NCBI GenBank assembly: GCA_018385415.1
Contig: JAHAZA010000107.1
Coordinates: 1 to 13,089 of the forward strand
DNA length: 13,089 bases
Reading direction: 5' to 3'
DNA from: Treponema sp.
GTDB lineage: Bacteria > Spirochaetota > Spirochaetia > Treponematales > Treponemataceae
In this document: positions 1-5,739 of the stretch, piece after piece
Layout of the letters: every line of letters starts with the position of its first letter
How positions within the stretch are numbered: the first letter of the stretch is position 1
Program-made: the position numbers and the translations under genes
Notes under the pieces: model-generated
Databases searched by the model: none
What the model was told of the DNA's origin: nothing
The model's input: the letters and a program-made list of their open reading frames with translations, nothing else

Positions 1-40
1 TTCCAAGCTGATGACGAGGGTTCGACTCCCTTCATCCGCT
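1..40 (+). tRNA. tRNA-Gly(TCC), 3' part only
   Basis: Only the 3' part of the molecule is inside the window; the gene begins upstream of position 1. The anticodon loop remnant T-TCC-AA lies at 1-6 (anticodon TCC at 2-4), followed by the anticodon-stem strand GCTGA, a short variable loop, a T-arm with stem GAGGG/CCCTT and loop TTCGACT, and the acceptor strand CATCCGC. The discriminator base is T at 40, as usual for bacterial glycine tRNAs, and the anticodon arm resembles that of E. coli tRNA-Gly(UCC). CCA is not encoded (CTA follows), so it must be added by tRNA nucleotidyltransferase. Confidence 0.9.
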
Positions 41-42
41 CT

Positions 43-71
43 AAAGCGACCTTTTAGGTCGCTTTTTTTTT
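43..71 (+). terminator. Rho-independent terminator of tRNA-Gly
   Basis: Perfect 9-bp stem AAAGCGACC (43-51) / GGTCGCTTT (57-65) with a 5-nt loop TTTTA, running directly into a stretch of T to position 71. It starts three bases after the tRNA end. Confidence 0.92.
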
Positions 72-123
72 GCTTCCTAGGTCGAATTTTTTAGTATTAT
101 TATTCGGAATTTTTAAATAAGAA

Positions 124-1473
124 CTATTTCTTTCGAATTGTCTGATAAATTATACGATCTAAGAAAGTTTTGAAAATAAATGATTTTTTAATATCTCTGT
201 CTGCAATCAATGGTGCTTCTTCAATTATGTAGCCATCAATTATCAATGCTGCTTTTCCATACTGTTCCCCAGCTTTAATCTGACCAAACAAAGCCGGTGC
301 ATTATATAATTTAATTGTTATTTCTTTATCATTAAATAAATTTAAAGGAATACATGTTTTCATATCAAAAGGAACAAAAAGATTTACATAGTCTTCTTTA
401 CCACCAAGAACAGGAACTGTAACACTTACCTCTTTTTTCGAAATATCTCTGGTTTCTACAAATGACTGAAAAGCATAATTCTGTAATGTAGTTCCATCCT
501 GAACTCTATATTTGTCACCTTCAAAAATATTGTCTCCAGGACCTTTCATCGTAACACTCAAATATCGCTGTCCTTCACGAATACAAGTTAAAGACAAGTT
601 ATACCCACTTTCGTCTATATAACCGGTTTTTAATCCATCACACCCCTCAAGAGTCTTTAAGCATTTATTTGTATTTTCCTGTTCAATTGTTGTCCAAATC
701 GAATCAGGGAAACTGCCTTTGAAAATCTGTGAAGGTTTATTACGATCTTCCGGGGCAATATTAAGAATTGAAGGATATGCAAACTTTTTAACACTATGAA
801 ATTGTTTTAGACTTTCAGGATATCTGGAAATATAAATACGTGCAAATTTCGCCATTTCTCTTGCTGTTGTTACATTATTTTCACTGTATCCTGATGGTTC
901 AACAATTCTTGTTTTTTCAAGACCACATAACTTTATCTGATGATTAATCTCTTCCAGAAATGAATCAATGCCGCCAAATAAATAATATGCAATAGCATGA
1001 CTTGCATCATTACCAGAACAAACTGCAAGGCCCGTTAATAATTCACGTAGCGTAACTGTTTGATTTTTACCTAAAAACATAAGTGAAGAATGTGGCGGCA
1101 TATGGGATGCCCAGCATTCTGGCGGTAATGGTACAATGTCATCAAGTGAAGCTTTTCCTTCCGAAAGTTTCTGAAAAACAGTGTACATTAAAAACAATTT
1201 TGTCATTGATGCAGGAGGAATTTCTTCATCTGCATTTTTTTCATACAAAATATCACCTGTATCACAGTTAATCAAAATTGCTGATTCAGCAAAAATTTCA
1301 AGATCAGCCTGCTTTATATCGTATGGTAAGTTGTGAATAGTCTGATTTCTTTCAAAGTTTTTATCAGCGATTACTTGTGTTAAATATTCAGTCTGCTGGT
1401 CTGTTAATGTAATGGCTTTAGGATTAGAAAACAGAATACTTCTTCTGATTAATACTGCACATGCCAATGCCAC
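124..1473 (-). CDS. Serine-type D-alanyl-D-alanine carboxypeptidase (penicillin-binding protein 5/6 family, peptidase S11)
   Basis: Removes the terminal D-alanine from peptidoglycan stem peptides on the outer face of the cytoplasmic membrane. All three active-site motifs of the family are present, numbered from the GTG at 1473: SMTK at 89-92 (nucleophile Ser89, Lys92), SGN at 153-155 and KTG at 282-284. A C-terminal domain of about 100 residues, ending in a basic amphipathic stretch, matches the PBP5 beta-rich domain and membrane anchor. The GTG lacks a ribosome binding site and would cut a hydrophobic N-terminal segment in half. The frame stays open upstream to 1539 and that extension completes the transmembrane/signal segment, so the true start is probably the ATG at 1551, which is separated by an in-frame TAG (listed separately). 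It lies downstream of rnc, probably cotranscribed. No convincing terminator was found after it. Confidence 0.85.
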   Translation of the reverse strand: MALACAVLIRRSILFSNPKAITLTDQQTEYLTQVIADKNFERNQTIHNLPYDIKQADLEIFAESAILINCDTGDILYEKNADEEIPPASMTKLFLMYTVFQKLSEGKASLDDIVPLPPECWASHMPPHSSLMFLGKNQTVTLRELLTGLAVCSGNDASHAIAYYLFGGIDSFLEEINHQIKLCGLEKTRIVEPSGYSENNVTTAREMAKFARIYISRYPESLKQFHSVKKFAYPSILNIAPEDRNKPSQIFKGSFPDSIWTTIEQENTNKCLKTLEGCDGLKTGYIDESGYNLSLTCIREGQRYLSVTMKGPGDNIFEGDKYRVQDGTTLQNYAFQSFVETRDISKKEVSVTVPVLGGKEDYVNLFVPFDMKTCIPLNLFNDKEITIKLYNAPALFGQIKAGEQYGKAALIIDGYIIEEAPLIADRDIKKSFIFKTFLDRIIYQTIRKK

Positions 1474-1551
1474 AAGTATTGTAAGGGCACATATGAAAAT
1501 TTTATATTCAAATTTTAATTTTTTTAAATCAATTTTTTTCTATTCTTTCAT
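1474..1551 (-). other. In-frame 5' extension of the carboxypeptidase gene, interrupted by TAG
   Basis: On the minus strand an ATG at 1551-1549 is preceded by GGAAAG at good spacing and lies 17 nt after the rnc stop. The codons read ATG AAA GAA TAG, and then 22 sense codons lead without interruption into the GTG at 1473. The extension encodes a short lysine-rich stretch followed by a hydrophobic run (IFICALTILV) that continues into ALACAVLI of the annotated protein, a typical signal/anchor segment. Position and ribosome binding site therefore point to this ATG as the original start, with TAG at 1542-1540 as a nonsense change, sequencing error or read-through site. An ATT start at 1533 is a less likely alternative. 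Confidence 0.6.
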
Positions 1552-1568
1552 TATTCTTTCCGTAAAAA

Positions 1569-2315
1569 TTACTTGTTATTTAAATTGTCCAATGCAAGTT
1601 TTGCAGCATTCTGTTCAGCTGCTTTTTTACTTTTTCCTTCTGCAGGACCAAAAACTTTATTTCCCAGATGTACTGATACAAAAAAAGTCTGATTATGATC
1701 TGGTCCTGAGGTATTTACAAGTTCATAGAATGGACACTGTTTACTCTGTTTCTGGAAAAATTCCTGAAGCATTGTTTTATAATCCATATTTCCTTTATTT
1801 TGCTGAACTTTTCTAATTTCAGGAATAATAAAATCAAGAACAAAGTTTTTTACTTTATCATAACCTGAATCAAGATAATAAGCTCCTATTACAGCTTCAA
1901 CACAGTCAGCGATAATTGCAGGTTTTTCCCGACCACCAGATAATTGCTCACCTCGTCCAAGAACCAGCATTTTATCTATTCCAATTGAAAGTCCTATTGG
2001 TGCAAGAGATTTTTCTGAAACTACAGAAGCTTTTATTTTTGCCAGGTCACCTTCTGGATTTTCTGCCATATCTTCATACAAAAAAGCTGCAGTAACCATT
2101 CCAAGTACGGAATCTCCAAGAAACTCCAGACGTTCATTGTTATATCTTTTATGCTGGGAATGTTCATTTGAATAGCTTCTGTGATGAAAAGCAAGATCCA
2201 GTAATTCAATGTCATTAAATTTTAGTCCCAATGGTTTACAGAAATCTAAAAGTTCTTTCTTTCGTTCTTGAGTAACTGTTCTAGAACCAAAAAATAAATA
2301 TTTAAGGCTTTTCAT
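1569..2315 (-). CDS. rnc: Ribonuclease III
   Basis: Double-strand-specific endoribonuclease that processes rRNA precursors and structured mRNAs. Counting from the ATG at 2315 (248 residues, a normal length), the family signature NERLEFLGDS is at 60-69, with catalytic Glu64 and Asp68, and the second acidic pair Asp137 and Glu140 in DCVEAVIGAYYLD; the spacing agrees with E. coli RNase III. A double-stranded RNA-binding domain occupies about 178-245, ending in the typical KKAAEQNAAKLAL helix. An in-frame TTG at 2324 is rejected as start because the ribosome binding site AAAGGGAG touches it with no spacer, whereas the ATG at 2315 is about 9 nt away. The gene follows the acpP terminator. A weak TTGTAT-17-TATAAC match at 2361-2333 would start transcription inside the ribosome binding site, so its promoter is uncertain. 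Confidence 0.95.
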   Translation of the reverse strand: MKSLKYLFFGSRTVTQERKKELLDFCKPLGLKFNDIELLDLAFHHRSYSNEHSQHKRYNNERLEFLGDSVLGMVTAAFLYEDMAENPEGDLAKIKASVVSEKSLAPIGLSIGIDKMLVLGRGEQLSGGREKPAIIADCVEAVIGAYYLDSGYDKVKNFVLDFIIPEIRKVQQNKGNMDYKTMLQEFFQKQSKQCPFYELVNTSGPDHNQTFFVSVHLGNKVFGPAEGKSKKAAEQNAAKLALDNLNNK

Positions 2316-2378
2316 AAAAGACAACTCCCTTTGTTATAAATATAACAAAAACAAGATACAAAAAAAACAAAAATAGAC

Positions 2379-2412
2379 AAAAAAAACACAGTTTATTAAA
2401 TAAACTGTGTTT
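2379..2412 (-). terminator. Rho-independent terminator after acpP
   Basis: On the minus strand AAACACAGTTTAT-like arms at 2412-2401 and 2395-2384 form a stem of at least 12 bp with a small TTAAA loop, followed by a run of eight T (plus-strand A at 2379-2386) and further T-rich sequence. It separates acpP from rnc. The A-rich 5' flank means the plus strand has no comparable T tract, so it acts in one direction. Confidence 0.88.
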
Positions 2413-2437
2413 CAAAATCAAGAATGAACTTAAGTAA

Positions 2438-2674
2438 TTAGTCCTGTTTAGATTTAATGAAATCGTAAGCATCGCGAACTGTTTCGAATTCGTTAGCTAC
2501 TTCATCAGGAATTGATACACCCAATTCTTCTTCGATTGCGTAAACCAATTCGTAAGTATCAAGGCTGTCAGCTCCGAGGTCACCACGGAATGAAGAATCC
2601 ATAGTTACTTTTGATTCATCGAGATCAAGTTTTTCTGCGATGAGTTTCTGAATTTTGTTGAACAATTCGTCCAT
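2438..2674 (-). CDS. acpP: Acyl carrier protein
   Basis: Small acidic cytosolic protein (78 residues, standard length) that carries growing acyl chains on a 4'-phosphopantetheine arm. The attachment motif DLGADSLD is present with the modified serine at residue 37, followed by the helix II sequence ELVYAIEEELG and the conserved IPDE. The start has a clear GGAG ribosome binding site, and the gene lies 13 nt after the rpmF stop, so both are read from the same promoters. In many bacteria acpP sits between rpmF and rnc along with plsX and fab genes; here those intervening genes are missing. Its mRNA ends at the strong hairpin just downstream. Confidence 0.97.
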   Translation of the reverse strand: MDELFNKIQKLIAEKLDLDESKVTMDSSFRGDLGADSLDTYELVYAIEEELGVSIPDEVANEFETVRDAYDFIKSKQD

Positions 2675-2687
2675 TTTAATCTCCTAA

Positions 2688-2876
2688 TTAGCCGTTAGAT
2701 TCAGGTGTAATTACCTGGCGGCCACGATAGAAACCGCATTTAGGGCATACGTGGTGCGACTGAACAAGGTTTCCACAGTTGCTGCATTCAGTAAGCTGTG
2801 GTGCCTGAAGACGCATATTGATTCCACGACGTCTCTTAGAAACGGCTGCTGATGTTTTTGATCTAGGTACTGCCAT
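2688..2876 (-). CDS. rpmF: Large ribosomal subunit protein bL32
   Basis: Ribosomal protein L32 of 62 residues. The N-terminus MAVPRSKTSAAVSKRRRG is the typical basic tail, and residues 31-47 hold a complete zinc-ribbon set of four cysteines in two CxxC pairs (Cys31/34 and Cys44/47), so this is the zinc-binding form. A GTGAGGT ribosome binding site lies about 7 nt before the ATG. Two strong promoter matches lie upstream and acpP follows after 13 nt, coupling a ribosomal protein to the acyl carrier protein in one transcript. Confidence 0.97.
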   Translation of the reverse strand: MAVPRSKTSAAVSKRRRGINMRLQAPQLTECSNCGNLVQSHHVCPKCGFYRGRQVITPESNG

Positions 2877-2921
2877 ATATAAACCTCACTATTATAGTTT
2901 TACTCTAATATAATGTAGTCA

Positions 2922-2951
2922 AATATACAACATTTTTTCCTAGAGTGTCAA
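2922..2951 (-). promoter_or_regulatory. Proximal sigma-70-type promoter of rpmF-acpP
   Basis: On the minus strand TTGACA (2951-2946), an 18-nt spacer, and TATATT (2927-2922). Transcription would start near 2915, giving a leader of about 40 nt before rpmF. Confidence 0.6.
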
Positions 2952-2954
2952 TGT

Positions 2955-2982
2955 ATTATAACAAACATAATAGATTTGTCAA
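2955..2982 (-). promoter_or_regulatory. Distal sigma-70-type promoter of rpmF-acpP
   Basis: On the minus strand perfect consensus hexamers TTGACA (2982-2977) and TATAAT (2960-2955) with a 16-nt spacer. Predicted start is near 2948, so this transcript begins just over the -35 of the proximal promoter. Confidence 0.75.
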
Positions 2983-3003
2983 ACCATTTTAAGCCAAATT
3001 CTT

Positions 3004-3045
3004 AAAAAAAGTTTACATTTTTCTAAAATTTGTCAAAATAAACTT
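3004..3045 (-). terminator. Probable terminator after coaD
   Basis: Minus-strand AAGTTTA-TTTT (3045-3035) can pair with AAAAA-TG-TAAACTT further on, an AT-only stem with a small internal mismatch and a 12-nt apical loop, followed by seven T (plus-strand A at 3004-3010). The stem begins within the coaD stop codon. It is AT-rich and therefore less certain than the other terminators here. Confidence 0.55.
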
Positions 3046-3523
3046 AGTTTTTTAGTTTTTCCCGAAGCTTTTCAGCCACCAGATCAGGAACCATCTGTGA
3101 AATATCACCGCCAAATTTAGCCAGTTCCTTAATTGTACTTGATTTTATAAGTACATATTTCTGTTCACATGGAATAAAAATTGTATCTATTTTATTGTTA
3201 AGGGAATGGTTGATTAAAGAAAGATCAAATTCATAAGCAAAATCAGTGGCATTACGAATTCCTCTTAAAAGTATTGATGCACCATTGATTCTGGCATAAT
3301 CAACAATAAGGGAATTCCAAACATGAATCTTTACATTTGCAAACTTCTTTGTTAATTCCGTAAGCATTTCTACCCTTTCGTCAGCTGAAAAGAGATAATG
3401 TTTTTCTGGATTTACGGCAACAACCACATCAATTTCATCAAAAATTGAGCAGGCTCTTTCAATAATATTTAAGTGGCCTAATGTAGGAGGATCGAAAGAT
3501 CCCGGAAAAACTGCTTTATTCAT
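3044..3523 (-). CDS. coaD: Phosphopantetheine adenylyltransferase
   Basis: Transfers AMP from ATP to 4'-phosphopantetheine to give dephospho-CoA, the fourth step of coenzyme A synthesis. The 159-residue length is normal. The nucleotidyltransferase motif GSFDPPTLGH is at 8-17 (Thr14 and His17 of TxGH). The substrate-loop sequence LLRGIRNATDFAYE is around 85-98, and the second nucleotide motif SSTIKEL is at 128-134. It is divergent from the lipoprotein gene, with only 53 nt between the two starts. There is no Shine-Dalgarno sequence before the ATG. An AT-rich TATAAA lies directly before the start and a GATATT a few bases further up; either could be a -10 element, which would make a very short or absent leader. 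The product supplies the cofactor precursor used on AcpP, encoded next door. Confidence 0.96.
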   Translation of the reverse strand: MNKAVFPGSFDPPTLGHLNIIERACSIFDEIDVVVAVNPEKHYLFSADERVEMLTELTKKFANVKIHVWNSLIVDYARINGASILLRGIRNATDFAYEFDLSLINHSLNNKIDTIFIPCEQKYVLIKSSTIKELAKFGGDISQMVPDLVAEKLREKLKN

Positions 3524-3541
3524 ATTTATACAATATCAGAT

Positions 3542-3570
3542 TTGACGAAATTCAACAAGCATTGTATATT
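3542..3570 (+). promoter_or_regulatory. Promoter of the lipoprotein gene, predicted to give a leaderless mRNA
   Basis: TTGACG (3542-3547), a 17-nt spacer, and TATATT (3565-3570). A start 7 nt after the -10 falls on position 3577, the A of the ATG of the following gene. Confidence 0.6.
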
Positions 3571-3576
3571 TTAAGT

Positions 3577-4128
3577 ATGAAAAACATAATTTATTTATTA
3601 TTTGCAGCCTGTATTTTTCTTTTTGCAGGATGTGAATCAAGTACTGTTGAAAAATCAGAAACACCTGTTAAACCATCTGTTCAAAAACCTGCAAAAACAG
3701 AAGCTGAACTAGAATATGAACGTGCTACTCAAGATCTTGGTGGTGAAAAAATTTCCATTGAAACTTATGAGCTGGATAAAAAAATAATTCTTGAAAAAAT
3801 TTCAGAACTGAATATCATCATGAAAGATAAGAATTACAAGTTATGGCTTAATTATATTGAAAAAAGTTCAATTGATTATTGGTCAATGAAAACAAATCTT
3901 TCTGCAGTTTCAAAGCAACTTCCTGTAAAAGGACTTAATCTGAAAACTCTGGAAGATTATTTCAACTTTGTATTCATTCCTTCCAGAATGGGAAGAAGAA
4001 TTGACGAAATCAGATATCTTTCATCTACTTCAATTAAAGCTGTTCAAATAAGAAACGACGATACAATTGTTTTTTACAACTTTAAGAAAATTGATGATCA
4101 ATGGCAGGTTGAACTTCCTCGCCTTTAA
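3577..4128 (+). CDS. Putative lipoprotein of unknown function
   Basis: Predicted lipoprotein of 183 residues. The N-terminus is a short basic start, a hydrophobic core and a lipobox ending FAGC with Cys19 as the lipidated residue, so it should be exported and membrane-anchored. A Lys/Pro/Glu-rich linker (about 24-50) leads to a folded part with several helices and, at the C-terminus, beta-like strands ending in a hydrophobic pattern (TIVFYNFKKIDDQWQVELP). That ending resembles NTF2-like or SnoaL-like domains, but this is a weak impression. The ATG at 3577 is chosen over an in-frame TTG at 3562 because the signal peptide begins there and the TTG lies within the promoter. No ribosome binding site is present. 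No terminator is seen before the next gene, which has its own promoter. I do not recognise a function. Confidence 0.8.
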   Translation: MKNIIYLLFAACIFLFAGCESSTVEKSETPVKPSVQKPAKTEAELEYERATQDLGGEKISIETYELDKKIILEKISELNIIMKDKNYKLWLNYIEKSSIDYWSMKTNLSAVSKQLPVKGLNLKTLEDYFNFVFIPSRMGRRIDEIRYLSSTSIKAVQIRNDDTIVFYNFKKIDDQWQVELPRL

Positions 4129-4139
4129 TCAAATTTTTA

Positions 4140-4168
4140 TTGATATTTTATCGTAACTAATTTATAAT
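4140..4168 (+). promoter_or_regulatory. Promoter of the HEAT-repeat protein gene
   Basis: TTGATA (4140-4145), a 17-nt spacer, and a perfect TATAAT (4163-4168). Predicted start near 4175 gives a leader of about 44 nt containing the TAGGAGT ribosome binding site. Confidence 0.72.
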
Positions 4169-4218
4169 TTTAATGATTTATACCGAAAATAAAGAAAAAG
4201 AAATTTATAGGAGTCTAT

Positions 4219-4926
4219 ATGAAAATCAATAAGCTTATTGCAGTTGGTTTGACAACATTTATTCTTGGAGCTGGTGCTTTTGCTCAGTCTTCAAAAAACG
4301 AAACATCTGTTGAAAGCGAATACATGAGCAGCATGGAAGATATCGTTATTACAGAAATGGCTAACTCAGATCAGAGAGACAACAAGCTTGTTGCTTTGCA
4401 GTATCTTGAAGCAGCTGCAGACAAAGGTAACGTATCACCTGATATGGTTCGTGCCCTTGATCTCCTTTCTGGTGAAGGTATTTCAACACAGTCAAGAACA
4501 AAGGGACGCCTTGCTAATAACTATCCTGACATACGTGCTAAAGCATGTGATATCCTTGGAAAAATTGGAACAGAAGAAGCAGCTTATGTTTTGACAAATG
4601 TTGTTAAAAATGATAACGAACCATGGGTATTATCAAGAGCTATTCGTGCCCTTGGTGAAATCGGATCTAACGAAGATGATAAAGTAACTGATACAATTGC
4701 ATTTATTTCAAACCGTGTTGAAGTTTTGAATCCAACAAGTTCACTTGCAAATGAAATTGTTGATGCATATGAAAAACTTCTTCCAGAAACAAAAAACAAA
4801 AAACCTGTTATTGATTCTTTAACAAGAATTGCCAGTGACTATAGATTTGTACGTCCAGTTAGAACAAAAGCTCTTGAGCTTCTTCGTGCTAACTCAGGTG
4901 CTTCATCTGAAAAAAAAGATAACTAA
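4219..4926 (+). CDS. Secreted HEAT-repeat protein of unknown function
   Basis: Protein of 235 residues with a standard signal peptide: MKINK, a hydrophobic core, and a signal peptidase I site AFA|Q after residue 22, so it should be periplasmic. The mature part is almost all helical. Residues about 102-131 (containing RAKACDILGKIGTEEAAYVLTNVV) and 133-165 (containing VLSRAIRALGEIG) match HEAT/PBS-type helix pairs, and similar but weaker units precede and follow them. HEAT solenoids are protein-protein interaction scaffolds with no catalytic residues, so a partner in the envelope is likely but unknown. The start has a good GGAG ribosome binding site. It uses many codons typical of well-expressed genes. 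It has its own promoter and ends at a strong hairpin, so it appears to be monocistronic. Confidence 0.82.
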   Translation: MKINKLIAVGLTTFILGAGAFAQSSKNETSVESEYMSSMEDIVITEMANSDQRDNKLVALQYLEAAADKGNVSPDMVRALDLLSGEGISTQSRTKGRLANNYPDIRAKACDILGKIGTEEAAYVLTNVVKNDNEPWVLSRAIRALGEIGSNEDDKVTDTIAFISNRVEVLNPTSSLANEIVDAYEKLLPETKNKKPVIDSLTRIASDYRFVRPVRTKALELLRANSGASSEKKDN

Positions 4927-4939
4927 ATTATCATGAAAT

Positions 4940-4988
4940 AAAAAAAGGGTTGCCTTGTCATGATGACAGTAAGGGCAACCCTTTTTTT
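4940..4988. terminator. Bidirectional terminator between the HEAT-protein gene and tRNA-Arg
   Basis: GGGTTGCC (4947-4954) pairs with GGCAACCC (4974-4981); the stem extends through CTT/AAG with one bulged G and is flanked by seven A on one side and seven T on the other. It therefore gives a T tract on both strands and can end the HEAT-protein transcript (plus) and the tRNA-Arg transcript (minus). The loop itself can fold into a small GTCA-TGA-TGAC hairpin. Confidence 0.88.
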
Positions 4989-5001
4989 ATCAGATATTAT
5001 T

Positions 5002-5075
<74 letters not shown>

Positions 5076-5085
5076 AACTAATTTT

Positions 5086-5114
5086 AAAATATATGTTAAT
5101 GTTATAAATGTCAA
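5086..5114 (-). promoter_or_regulatory. Promoter of tRNA-Arg
   Basis: On the minus strand a perfect TTGACA (5114-5109), a 17-nt spacer, and TATTTT (5091-5086). The predicted start near 5079 lies four bases before the mature tRNA 5' end. Confidence 0.7.
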
Positions 5115-5148
5115 TCTTGAAAAAAAAGTTTATTCAGAGGAAATCGAA

Positions 5149-5739
5149 ATGGAACCAATAATTTTAGCATCATCTTCCCCAAGAAGACAGGAAATCTTGA
5201 AGAACATGAAAATTCCATATCAGGTAATTATGCCAAACATAAATGAAAATAATTCTTCAGACAAAAATCCTATGGAATTAACAGAATCTTTAGCACGTGC
5301 AAAAGTACAGGCAGTTGTTCATTCCCTTCCACCTAAGCAGGTTATTCCATGGATTTTAGGTGCTGATACAATTGTTTCGATTAATAACAAAAATCTTGGA
5401 AAACCTTCAAGTCCTGATGAAGCATTTGAATATATTAAAACACTTCAGGGTAAAACCCACACTGTGTGTACATCAATTGCTTTATACAACGGAACAAAAA
5501 AATCAACTGTAACTAAAACAGCTGTTGCAAAAGTTACATTTGCTCCTATGAGCCAGAAAGAAATTGAGGCTTATGTGGAAACCGGCGACTGGCACGGTGC
5601 AGCAGGTGGATACAGAATTCAGGGAATGGCATCCTGTTTTATTACAAAAATTGAAGGAACACAAAGCTGTATTGTAGGGTTGCCTATTTTTGAGCTTTAT
5701 GATATCTTGAAACAGCAGGGATATTCTATTATTGACTGA
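5149..5739 (+). CDS. maf: Maf-family nucleoside triphosphate pyrophosphatase (YhdE-like, probable dTTP/UTP type)
   Basis: House-cleaning enzyme of the Maf/Ham1-like fold that hydrolyses non-canonical or excess nucleoside triphosphates to the monophosphate and pyrophosphate; members have also been linked to septum inhibition. The 196-residue length is typical. Motifs in order: ASSSPRR at 7-13 (substrate-binding loop), the catalytic aspartate in GADT (Asp73), GKPSSPDEA from 84, QGKTHTVCTS, and the TGDWHGAAGGYRIQG block followed by FITKIEGTQSCIVGLP. The IQG and VGLP block fits the dTTP/UTP subgroup better than the m7GTP subgroup, but the substrate is inferred. A GAGGA ribosome binding site precedes the ATG. 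It is divergent from tRNA-Arg. A TATAAA at 5103-5108 lacks a matching -35, so its promoter is unclear. Confidence 0.93.
   Translation: MEPIILASSSPRRQEILKNMKIPYQVIMPNINENNSSDKNPMELTESLARAKVQAVVHSLPPKQVIPWILGADTIVSINNKNLGKPSSPDEAFEYIKTLQGKTHTVCTSIALYNGTKKSTVTKTAVAKVTFAPMSQKEIEAYVETGDWHGAAGGYRIQGMASCFITKIEGTQSCIVGLPIFELYDILKQQGYSIID

Noticed and set aside
1540..1542. TAG might be a sense codon in this organism (recoded stop).
   Set aside because: The carboxypeptidase gene itself ends at a TAG (124-126), and its read-through would add only eight codons before TAA. No other gene here has an internal TAG, so there is no support for genome-wide recoding.
1412..1816. Plus-strand open frame of 134 codons opposite rnc and the carboxypeptidase gene.
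   Set aside because: It lies antisense to two well-supported genes, has no ribosome binding site and no recognisable protein character; it is a by-product of AT-rich codon use.
2316..2324. TTG start for rnc, adding three residues.
   Set aside because: The ribosome binding site AAAGGGAG directly abuts the TTG; the ATG at 2315 has normal spacing.
2891..2922. Third promoter TTGACT/TATAAT before rpmF.
   Set aside because: The spacer is 20 nt and the predicted start would fall on the ribosome binding site.
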